From Syntrophales bacterium (GTDB lineage: Bacteria > Desulfobacterota > Syntrophia > Syntrophales > UBA4778): DNA of 49,002 nt. The position numbers were made by a program, and so were the translations under genes. How positions within the stretch are numbered: position 1 is the first letter of the stretch; the number at the start of each line of letters is the position of its first letter. Where the stretch lies: NCBI GenBank assembly GCA_028712885.1, contig JAQTPK010000007.1:1-49002 (forward strand), in the 5' to 3' direction. The notes below the pieces were generated by a model, which did not search any database, was not told where the DNA came from, and worked only from the letters and a program-made list of their open reading frames with translations. Of this stretch, positions 1-7,442 are shown in pieces.

Positions 1-1236
1 TTCGAGGTGGAGGGAGTATTCGGGCTGGTAATTATTTCCAATCTGCTGATGACGGGGATTCTGTACGCGGGCGCACCCCTGCTGGCGGCGTTTTTTCATG
101 ACGGACGTCTCGTGGAAATATTCCGGATCATGGGGATCGTTTTCCTGCTTGCATCCGCGTATGCGGTGCCGCAGGCGCTGATGATCCGGAAAATGGACTT
201 CCGTTCAAAGTCCCTGATCGACTTGGCGGCGACAATCTTTTCATCGCTGCTGATTCTGATTCTGGCGTTTTACGGTTACGGCGTCTGGTCGCTCGTGGCT
301 GGAGCCATTTCGGGGCAGGCGGTATCTGCCGTGGGATATAACTGTGCGGCGCGGTCCTTCCACCGGCCGAGATTAAATTTCAGGGGCCTGAAGGATCTGC
401 TGGCGTTCGGAAGCTATATCAGCGGGAGCAGAATGTTATGGTATGTCTGTTCCAATGCGGACCTCTTTATCGGAGGCAGGCTCCTTAACAGCCGGGAACT
501 GGGAATATATTCCATAGCGCTGAACCTCTCATGCATTCCTCTGGATAAATTTACCCCGATCCTGAATCAGGTCGCATTTTCCGCGTATTCCTTCATCCAG
601 GATGAATACCGGAAAATAAAAGATCATTTCCTCAAATCCGTTCGCCTCGTCAGCCTGGTCGTGTTCCCAGTCTGCTGGGGCTTCATCGCGATCGCGCCGG
701 AGGTCGTTCCTCTGCTCGGGCCGCAGTGGAAGGAGACGGTTCTGCCCATTCAGATTCTGAGTCTGATCATGCCGTTCAGGGCCGTCGGCACGCTGTTCGC
801 CCCTGTTCTCCAGGGTACCGGCAACCCGAAGGTGCATTTTCTGAATCTGGCGATCATGAACGCGGTTCTCGTGCCGTTTTTCATCGTGGGAATCAGGTGG
901 GGAATTACCGGGTTGTGTTTATCCTGGATCTTCGGATTCTCTGTTGCATTCGTGGTCATGTCCGTGCGCTCCCTGAAAGCTATCGGTTTAAGCGCTGCGG
1001 AGTTCATATCAGCTCTCAGGCCCCCCCTGGCGGCGGGCGGCGTCATGCTTATTGCGACTTTCGTCGCAAGGCATGAAATCTGGTCGGTGCCTCCCGTGAT
1101 CACTCCTTTTCTGGTCGTTATCGTCGGAGCATCCGCGTACATGCTTTCGGTTTTCTACATGAACAGAGGAGTTTTGAGCGAACTTGCGCTGCTTTTCCGG
1201 AAAGCCGCAATCAAACAACCGGAGTTCCAGGCGTGA
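1..1236 (+). CDS. Polysaccharide flippase (Wzx/PST family), 5' end cut by window
   Basis: Integral membrane protein expected to flip lipid-linked oligosaccharide repeat units across the inner membrane. The reading frame is open from base 1, so the true start lies outside the window; 411 residues are visible against roughly 470-500 for the family. About ten hydrophobic segments are spread over the protein, and the stretch around GYGVWSLV (residues ~97-104) is typical of the PST/polysaccharide_synt group. A short polar loop with KMDFRSKS precedes it, as in relatives. It overlaps the next glycosyltransferase by 4 bases, which implies translational coupling in an exopolysaccharide operon. The exact substrate cannot be read from sequence. 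A teichoic-acid or O-antigen flippase would look similar. Confidence 0.88.
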   Translation, partial: FEVEGVFGLVIISNLLMTGILYAGAPLLAAFFHDGRLVEIFRIMGIVFLLASAYAVPQALMIRKMDFRSKSLIDLAATIFSSLLILILAFYGYGVWSLVAGAISGQAVSAVGYNCAARSFHRPRLNFRGLKDLLAFGSYISGSRMLWYVCSNADLFIGGRLLNSRELGIYSIALNLSCIPLDKFTPILNQVAFSAYSFIQDEYRKIKDHFLKSVRLVSLVVFPVCWGFIAIAPEVVPLLGPQWKETVLPIQILSLIMPFRAVGTLFAPVLQGTGNPKVHFLNLAIMNAVLVPFFIVGIRWGITGLCLSWIFGFSVAFVVMSVRSLKAIGLSAAEFISALRPPLAAGGVMLIATFVARHEIWSVPPVITPFLVVIVGASAYMLSVFYMNRGVLSELALLFRKAAIKQPEFQA

Positions 1237-2552
1237 AAAGGCTGCTGCTGATTTCCTACCATTTTCCCCCCGATGCGGAAGTCGGTGGACTCAGGGCGCA
1301 GAAATACTGCAAATACCTCCCTTGTTTCGGATGGAGTCCGCTTGTCTTGACGGTGCTGGAAAAATATTACCGCGTGCTGGATCACGAAAAATGCGCGGAC
1401 ATAAATTGTGAGGTCGCCAGAACCGGCATGCTCATCAGTCTGAGAGACGTGTATCTGGCATTCAGGAAAACATGGGACAGCCTTTTAAAAGGGCGGCATG
1501 GGAGAGGAAGCGCGGCAAGCTCCGGGAAGAGCGCGCTTGAATTGAGGGAGCGGTCGGTAGGCGGACTGAAGCTCCTGCTCCTTTCCCTGCTGTGGCTTCC
1601 GGATGACCGGACCGGATGGATACTTCCGGCGGCTTTAAAAGGGATCCAACTCATCAGGCGGAGAAATATCCATGCTTTCATGACGACCTCCCCGCCGCAC
1701 TCCGTCCAGATCATCGGGATCTTTGTCAGAATGTTTACAGGATGCCGCTGGGTGGCCGATTTCAGGGACCCCTGGACCTTGTTCCTCCGGAATGAGAAGC
1801 GGCACTTTGCCCGAGTCCATGACTTTCTGGAAAGGCAGGTGATAGAAAAGGCGGACGTCGTTGTGACCGCAACGGAGCAGGCAAGAAGGTATCTGCAGGA
1901 GAGATACCGGCGCCTTTCGCCGGATAAATTCGTGTGCATACCCAACGGCTACGATCCTGATGATTTTGAAAAGGCGAAAAAGCGTCTTCCGCCGGGAGAG
2001 AAAAGATTCACGTTCAGTTACATCGGCGACTTTTATGTCGGCAGGAATCCGGAGATTTTCCTGAAAGCGGTTGCCGGCCTGATCAGAGAAGGCCTCCTTC
2101 CGGAGAAGAGGATCAGGTTGAGATTCGTCGGAGATGTCAGATATTTCCAGGGAAGGCCGCTGACGGAATTTATATCCGATCTGGGACTCGCCGCCGTGAC
2201 CGATATATCGGATCACGTGCCTCATTCCAGGGCCCTGGAATTCATAGTGGATTCGAACGTTCTCATCGTCCTGTCCCCGCAGCCGTTTGTTCAGCCGACG
2301 AAGGTATTTGAATACATGGCGGCCGGGGCATTTATCCTCGCATTTACGCCTCCGGGTTCTCTGGCGGACATTGTGAACCGGTACCCCGGCGGATTTGTCA
2401 TCGATGGAAGCCTGGAAAGTGCCAGAACAGCCGTTCTTTCGTGTTTTAAGCGGTTCGAGGAGGGGCGACAACGTCCGCATCCGGAAGGCCTGCCGGAATT
2501 GCGGCATTATGAAAGGAAAAACCTGGCAAGAATTCTCTCCGAGCATCTCTGA
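1233..2552 (+). CDS. Glycosyltransferase, GT4-like (GT-B fold)
   Basis: Predicted cytoplasmic glycosyltransferase of 439 residues adding a sugar to the lipid-linked polymer precursor. The N-terminus has the SYHFPPDAEVGG pattern of the N-terminal GT4 domain. The C-terminal half has IPNGYDPDDF (~residues 232-241), the start of the second Rossmann domain at FSYIGDFYVGRNPE, and KVFEYMAAGA, a degenerate form of the GT4 donor-binding loop. The GTG start overlaps the flippase stop (GTGA), so I accept it. Between residues ~60 and 120 there is a family-specific insertion rich in basic residues. Donor and acceptor sugars are unknown. Confidence 0.87.
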   Translation: MKRLLLISYHFPPDAEVGGLRAQKYCKYLPCFGWSPLVLTVLEKYYRVLDHEKCADINCEVARTGMLISLRDVYLAFRKTWDSLLKGRHGRGSAASSGKSALELRERSVGGLKLLLLSLLWLPDDRTGWILPAALKGIQLIRRRNIHAFMTTSPPHSVQIIGIFVRMFTGCRWVADFRDPWTLFLRNEKRHFARVHDFLERQVIEKADVVVTATEQARRYLQERYRRLSPDKFVCIPNGYDPDDFEKAKKRLPPGEKRFTFSYIGDFYVGRNPEIFLKAVAGLIREGLLPEKRIRLRFVGDVRYFQGRPLTEFISDLGLAAVTDISDHVPHSRALEFIVDSNVLIVLSPQPFVQPTKVFEYMAAGAFILAFTPPGSLADIVNRYPGGFVIDGSLESARTAVLSCFKRFEEGRQRPHPEGLPELRHYERKNLARILSEHL

Positions 2553-2571
2553 TTGGAATACAGGATCGGCC

Positions 2572-3672
2572 ATGTTCAGAAATGTTGACATCTGGGGTCC
2601 CGCAATTCTGCGACAGAAGATCAAAAGGGCTTTCCGGAGAGCGGGATGCGCCGGTACTCGTCATATCATGTTTTGCATAGCCGATCATTTCGAGCCGGGC
2701 TGGCGGGGGGCGACCCGGAAGAGACGGTTGGAAAGGGTCAAAACCTGGGTCAGGCACTATCCCCGGCTGGCGGAGTCGCATCGCGATTGCGAGGGGAGGC
2801 CGGTTCAGCACACATGGTTCTGCGCGGCGGATGAATACGATCCTGCATGTCTGGACAATATCGCACAACTCTGCCGGAGAGGATTCGGCGATATCGAGCT
2901 GCATCTGCATCATGAAAACGACACCCCCGGAGGGTTCAGGGACAAACTGGCGGAGGCGATATCCCTGTTCTCCGCTCACGGCGCCCTGGTTACGAACAGA
3001 GGAACGGGCGGATACGCTTTCGGATTCATACACGGAAACTGGGCGCTCAACAATTCCCGCGATGGAAAGTGGTGCGGAGTGGACAACGAACTGGCCATCC
3101 TGAAGTCCTGCGGGTGCTATGCGGATTTTACACTGCCGTCGGCCCCTCTGGAATCACAGACGAGAAAGATAAATTCAATCTATTACGCCGAAGATATTCC
3201 AGACAGGCGCAAATCGCACGACACGGGAAAGGACGTAATCGCGGGGGGAAAGGAAAAAGGCGACCTGATGCTGATCCAGGGGCCCCTCGCATTGAATTGG
3301 AAAAGGAAAAAATACCTGATCCTGCCGAGGATAGAAAACGGCTGCATACAGGGAAACGATCCCGGATCCCCCGACAGAGTAGATCTCTGGGTGGATCAGT
3401 CCATCCATGTCCGCGGCAGGCCGGACTGGATCTTTATCAAGGTCTTTTGTCATGGCGCCCAGGAAGCGGATTATGACGCCCTTCTCGGCGGTGCGGCGGA
3501 TCGCATGCTGGAATATCTCGAATCCGAGTACAACGACGGGACCAGGTACCGTCTTCATTACGTTACCGCACGGGAGATGTACAATATCATAAAGGCCGCG
3601 GAGGAAGTCAGATCCGGAGATCCCGGATGGCACAGGGATTACCGAATCGGTCCCTACAGGTATTGTTCATGA
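2572..3672 (+). CDS. Polysaccharide deacetylase-like (NodB-type) protein, putative
   Basis: A 366-residue soluble protein. I place the start at ATG 2572, 20 bases after the preceding stop, rather than at the longer open frame from 2395 that would overlap the glycosyltransferase by 158 bases. Candidate metal/catalytic motifs in NodB order are IADHFEP near residue 37, ELHLHHEND near residue 109 (a histidine pair on one strand), FIHGNWALNNS near residue 150, and late FCHGAQ and LHYVTAREMY segments like those in deacetylase C-termini. If correct, it would remove acetyl groups from N-acetylhexosamine residues of the polymer. It has no signal peptide, which is unusual for a periplasmic deacetylase. 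The fold call is inference; a proven relative is not something I recognise. The stop overlaps the next start by 4 bases. Confidence 0.55.
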   Translation: MFRNVDIWGPAILRQKIKRAFRRAGCAGTRHIMFCIADHFEPGWRGATRKRRLERVKTWVRHYPRLAESHRDCEGRPVQHTWFCAADEYDPACLDNIAQLCRRGFGDIELHLHHENDTPGGFRDKLAEAISLFSAHGALVTNRGTGGYAFGFIHGNWALNNSRDGKWCGVDNELAILKSCGCYADFTLPSAPLESQTRKINSIYYAEDIPDRRKSHDTGKDVIAGGKEKGDLMLIQGPLALNWKRKKYLILPRIENGCIQGNDPGSPDRVDLWVDQSIHVRGRPDWIFIKVFCHGAQEADYDALLGGAADRMLEYLESEYNDGTRYRLHYVTAREMYNIIKAAEEVRSGDPGWHRDYRIGPYRYCS

Positions 3673-5039
3673 ACGGGATGCCGGGAAGCGTACTTGCCGC
3701 CAGGGAGGCGCCGGAGGGAACCGGGGGAACGAACGTGATGGGATACCGGCTGGCGATGTTCGTCTGGTTTCTTTTCCTTTTCGAGCCTGCCAGGCTGGCG
3801 GCGTATTATATTCCGGCGCTGTTTCCTCTGCGATGGCTTCCGACCTTCATGCTGCTGATTGCCTTCATCTACTGGATCGCGGCGAGGCAGAAATACAACT
3901 ACGGGCTGTTTGCCGCCGTCCTCGTAATCAATCTGGCCGGCACGGCAGTGGCGTACTTCGGAGGCAACTGGGGGATCGCCCGGGAGATCAACAGGCAGAT
4001 CCTGCAGTTCTTCCTGCTGGGGCTGATCACGTTTTCCTTTGTGGACAATAAAAAAAGGATAGCCGGCCTGTTCGGGATGTACTTCTGGCATATCCTCTAT
4101 TTTGCCCTCTGGGGCCTGCTGAGTCTGAAAATAGAGCCGATAGATCCTTCGGTCGATCCGGGCTTGAGGAGGATCGTCTTCTGGCATCCGTGGCTGGACA
4201 ACCGCGACGGATTCGGAGCGCTGATGGTCATCGGAATCGCGTTTTCCTGGCATTATCTCCAGGCGGCCGCGGGTCTGTGGAAAAGGAGCGCAATTGCAGC
4301 GTGCATGCTGCTCTGCCTGTCGGGAGTCGTCATGTCTTTCGGGCGGGGCGTATTTCTGGCGACGGTTGCAACCGCAATATTCATTCTCTTCCAGGCGAAA
4401 AAAAAAGCCGCCGGCATGGTTCTCCTGGCGCTGTCGGCGGCTGCCATTTTCGGCATCAGCGCTTTTATCTCGCCGGAGAACATGTACTGGGAAAAAATGA
4501 GCACGATAGAATCGGGAATGGGCGCCGGAACGGGTGCGGATAGAAAATATCTCTGGTCCTGGGCCTGGAGGGAGTTCCTGGATAATCCCCTCCTCGGGGT
4601 CGGGACGGGTAATTACGGAATCGCCGCGTTGGAGATTGTAACGGAAGAGGAAATGATCAAGGCCGGCTATACCAGGGGAAGACTGTGGGGAAGAGCGCTT
4701 CATTGTGCGCCCCTGACGGTATTATGCGAATATGGCCTGATCGGAGCGCTTGTTTTCGTACTGTTCGTTACGGGATTCATCAGGACCAATCGGAGCAGCA
4801 GGCGCAAATTCGAGGTTTTTGATAAATTCAGGACGAGGAAGGAGGGGACCAGGCCGGAATTGCTGTTTTACTGCCAGTCGGGGCTGATGGCCGCTTTTGT
4901 CGCGTTCTGGGTCAACGGAATATTTTATGAAATCATCTATGCGCCGTTCCTCTGGAATATAGTCGTCCTGAACAGGCTGATCTGCATTGAAAACCTGGAG
5001 CGGAAAGAGGCTGCGCCCTCGTTGTCTTCCGCTGCGTAG
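3669..5039 (+). CDS. O-antigen ligase/polymerase-like membrane protein (Wzy_C type)
   Basis: Polytopic inner-membrane protein of 456 residues with around ten or more hydrophobic helices. The periplasmic Wzy_C-type region shows SFGRGVFLA (~residue 219) and, after a loop, KYLWSWAWREFLDNPLLGVG with GNYG, both characteristic of the O-antigen ligase/polymerase superfamily. It would polymerise repeat units or ligate glycan to an acceptor in the periplasm. Ligase and polymerase cannot be told apart by sequence alone. I chose ATG 3669 because it forms an ATGA overlap with the deacetylase-like gene; an in-frame ATG at 3738 is the alternative and would put the first hydrophobic helix near the N-terminus. 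Confidence 0.85.
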   Translation: MNGMPGSVLAAREAPEGTGGTNVMGYRLAMFVWFLFLFEPARLAAYYIPALFPLRWLPTFMLLIAFIYWIAARQKYNYGLFAAVLVINLAGTAVAYFGGNWGIAREINRQILQFFLLGLITFSFVDNKKRIAGLFGMYFWHILYFALWGLLSLKIEPIDPSVDPGLRRIVFWHPWLDNRDGFGALMVIGIAFSWHYLQAAAGLWKRSAIAACMLLCLSGVVMSFGRGVFLATVATAIFILFQAKKKAAGMVLLALSAAAIFGISAFISPENMYWEKMSTIESGMGAGTGADRKYLWSWAWREFLDNPLLGVGTGNYGIAALEIVTEEEMIKAGYTRGRLWGRALHCAPLTVLCEYGLIGALVFVLFVTGFIRTNRSSRRKFEVFDKFRTRKEGTRPELLFYCQSGLMAAFVAFWVNGIFYEIIYAPFLWNIVVLNRLICIENLERKEAAPSLSSAA

Positions 5040-5062
5040 GGCATCGCTACCGGAGCAGAACA

Positions 5063-6130
5063 TTGGCTGCAGCAAGAGACGGCATGATAGATCTCCTGAG
5101 GGGGATAGCCTTCCTGGACATGATGCTCGTTCATTTCAGTCATTACCTGCCCCGGCTTCCGGAAAAGATCATAAACTACTCGGATTTTGCAATCGAGGCT
5201 TTCATTGTCCTGTCGGGATACGTGGTCGGCAGGCGTTTCCCTTTTTACCTGCAGCAGCCGCGGACCATGACAATAAGGCTCTGGAGGAGGGCAGGGGAAT
5301 TATACCTCGTTCAATGCATCCTGATACTCTCCGTCAGCGTCCCGATGTTTTGTCTCAAAAACCCGTCGGGAGATGTGCCGGTATTCCTGATCCAATCGCT
5401 TCTTCTTTTGAACCAGGTGGGACTTATCCATATCCTCCCGACGTTCATCCCGCTCCTGCTGATCAGCCCCGTTATCCTTCTGGGATTCCGCAGGAACCTG
5501 AACTGGCTGGTCATGGCGGCCAGCGTCGCCGTCTTCGCCGCAGGCAATGTTCATCCTTATCTGCTCGATGTCGGGGAAAATACGATCTTTCCCTTCATCC
5601 TCTGGCAGATCTATTTCGTGGCCGGATGTTTTCTGGGCGCGGGAAACTTCAGCGACCGGCTTCCGGCAGAGAGGCGGTTCGTAATTGCGGGAACCCTGCT
5701 CATAATCGTACTGTCGGTCAGATTTGCGCATGCGATTCCTCCTCCATGGTTTTCAAAGTTTCCTCTTAATGCCCTGGGCCTGGCATATGGATCCTCCCTG
5801 CTATATTTCATTTATTCATCGGCGGCCCTGATCCGCCGCCGGAGCACCGGCAAGCCTCTCCTGCTGTTTTCAATTGTCTCCATGTTCGGAAAATACAGCC
5901 TCCTCGCATTCGTTCTCCACGCGTATACGGAGCGGCTGACAGGGATCATCAGCAGCGGCTTCAGGAACCCCGTAGTTGATTACGGACTGATAATTACAGG
6001 CGTGGCGGTCATATACGGGATTTTATCCGTTTACGACAGCAAAGGAAAAATGGTGATCCCTGTCTTATGGAGCGGGATGATGACGAGAATGGCCGGTTCG
6101 GCGAAGAGAAGAAGCATTGAAAGGGCGTGA
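5063..6130 (+). CDS. Membrane acyltransferase (acyltransferase 3/OpgC-like)
   Basis: A 355-residue multi-pass membrane protein opening with IDLLRGIAFLDMMLVHFSHY, the R-x10-H type signature of the acyltransferase 3 and OpgC groups in which the conserved His sits at the end of helix 1. About ten hydrophobic segments follow, with FIVLSGYVVGRRF in the second. Such proteins transfer acetyl or succinyl groups to exported glycans. The start is TTG 5063 with GGAG ten bases upstream; ATG 5084 is equally possible and gives a tighter N-terminus. It lies 23 bases after the ligase-like gene in the same operon. The donor (acetyl versus succinyl) is unknown. Confidence 0.78.
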   Translation: MAAARDGMIDLLRGIAFLDMMLVHFSHYLPRLPEKIINYSDFAIEAFIVLSGYVVGRRFPFYLQQPRTMTIRLWRRAGELYLVQCILILSVSVPMFCLKNPSGDVPVFLIQSLLLLNQVGLIHILPTFIPLLLISPVILLGFRRNLNWLVMAASVAVFAAGNVHPYLLDVGENTIFPFILWQIYFVAGCFLGAGNFSDRLPAERRFVIAGTLLIIVLSVRFAHAIPPPWFSKFPLNALGLAYGSSLLYFIYSSAALIRRRSTGKPLLLFSIVSMFGKYSLLAFVLHAYTERLTGIISSGFRNPVVDYGLIITGVAVIYGILSVYDSKGKMVIPVLWSGMMTRMAGSAKRRSIERA

Positions 6131-6181
6131 CGATGCGGCATTTCCGGTCCGGATCGGATCCGCGCCGGGGGGCGAAGGGGA

Positions 6182-7282
6182 TTGAGAATTCTCCACGTAA
6201 CTCATTCCCTGAACATCGGGGGCCTGGAGCGGGTCGTTGTCGACCTGGCGAAGGAATTCGGGAACAGGGGACACGAGGTCCACATATGCTGTCTGTCGGA
6301 CAAGGAGCCGCTTGCAGCAGAAGCCGAGCGGGCCGGAGCATTCGTGTTCTCCCTGAATAAAGAGCCGGGCCCGGCCTTTGGATTGCCTCTAAGAATAGCC
6401 GGGGAGATCAGGAAGAGGCAGGTCGATGTCATCCACACCCATAACGCTGCGGGCTTGATCTATGGAGTGACCGCCGCGCTCGTGTCGGGCGCGCGCTGCA
6501 TCGTGCATACGGAACACGGGAAAGAGCCTGAGTCTTCTCAAAGTAAAGTCAGGGCATCGGCGGAGAAATTCCTGATCGGGAAAACGACTCGTATCGTAAC
6601 CGTTTCGGAACAGCTCAGGAAAGATCTGATCCTTGAATACGATTTGCCGGCCGGCAGGATCAAGGTAATTCTTAACGGTATCAATGCAGAGCGGTTCCGC
6701 AGGCCGGAATGCCGCGAAAAGACGAGATTGAGCATGGGAATTGAAAACGGCGGCGTTCTGATCGGCCACATCGCAAGGCTTGTCCCCCTGAAGAACCAGA
6801 AATTCCTGATAACGATATTCGGAGAATTGAAAAAAATTCATCCCGAGGTCCGTCTGGCGATCGCGGGCGGGGGACCGTTGATGAACGAACTTCGCTCTTT
6901 CGCCGAGAAAGAGAGATTATCCGGAGATGTTCTGTTTCTGGGAGAACGGAGGGACATTCCCGAGATTCTCTCCGCGCTCGACCTGTTCATCCTTCCCTCC
7001 CTCACGGAAGGAATATCTATTACTTTGCTGGAGGCCATGGCGGCCGGCGTGCCTGTCGTCGCTTCACGCGTGGGGGGCAATGAGGAGATAATCGAGCACG
7101 GAAGGTCGGGAATCCTGATCTCCCCGGATGAGCCGCGCGCATGGATCGAGCATATCGGAATGCTTTTAAGAAACGAAAGCGAACGGATCAGGCTGGCGGA
7201 GGCGGCGGGCGGGACCGTCCGGAAAAGATTCAGCACCTCCGCCATGGCGGAAGAATACGAACACGTGTATCTGTCCAAATGA
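6182..7282 (+). CDS. Glycosyltransferase family 4
   Basis: A 366-residue retaining GT-B glycosyltransferase. The N-terminus MRILHVTHSLNIGGLERVV is the standard GT4 opening with the glycine-rich acceptor loop. HTHNAAGL and HTEHGKE follow, and the C-terminal donor site has PSLTEGISITLLEAMAAG with the E-x7-E pair. The TTG start at 6182 is supported by an AAGGGG ribosome-binding site immediately upstream. It is cytoplasmic and acts in assembly of the repeat unit. The stop overlaps a small downstream frame by 4 bases (ATGA at 7279). Sugar specificity is not readable. Confidence 0.93.
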   Translation: MRILHVTHSLNIGGLERVVVDLAKEFGNRGHEVHICCLSDKEPLAAEAERAGAFVFSLNKEPGPAFGLPLRIAGEIRKRQVDVIHTHNAAGLIYGVTAALVSGARCIVHTEHGKEPESSQSKVRASAEKFLIGKTTRIVTVSEQLRKDLILEYDLPAGRIKVILNGINAERFRRPECREKTRLSMGIENGGVLIGHIARLVPLKNQKFLITIFGELKKIHPEVRLAIAGGGPLMNELRSFAEKERLSGDVLFLGERRDIPEILSALDLFILPSLTEGISITLLEAMAAGVPVVASRVGGNEEIIEHGRSGILISPDEPRAWIEHIGMLLRNESERIRLAEAAGGTVRKRFSTSAMAEEYEHVYLSK

Positions 7283-7413
7283 AGTCCAGGTACTTGAGAT
7301 TTCTTGTCGCGAACATCGCTTCATTGATGCTGTTACCCCTCTCACTGTTGAAATGGGAAAGGAACCCCGAAGTCGCGGGGGCCTGCATTCTCCTGGCGGA
7401 AAAAAACCGCTGA
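7279..7413 (+). CDS. Small hydrophobic protein, 44 residues, uncharacterised
   Basis: A short frame whose ATG overlaps the glycosyltransferase stop as ATGA, the coupling style used throughout this locus. It encodes a basic N-terminus (MKSRYLRF) followed by one hydrophobic stretch of about 17 residues and a short C-terminal tail. That is a plausible single-pass membrane peptide. It fills most of the 160-base gap before the next gene. I do not recognise it. It could be a chance frame or a remnant of a longer gene; the main support is the start position and the membrane-like composition. Confidence 0.35.
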   Translation: MKSRYLRFLVANIASLMLLPLSLLKWERNPEVAGACILLAEKNR

Positions 7414-7442
7414 ATCCAACACAAAATTATCGGGAGCCGGCT

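Noticed and set aside
1635-2624. Long minus-strand frame opposite the second glycosyltransferase
   Set aside because: Shadow frame opposite a gene with clear GT4 motifs; no ribosome-binding site and no recognisable domain.
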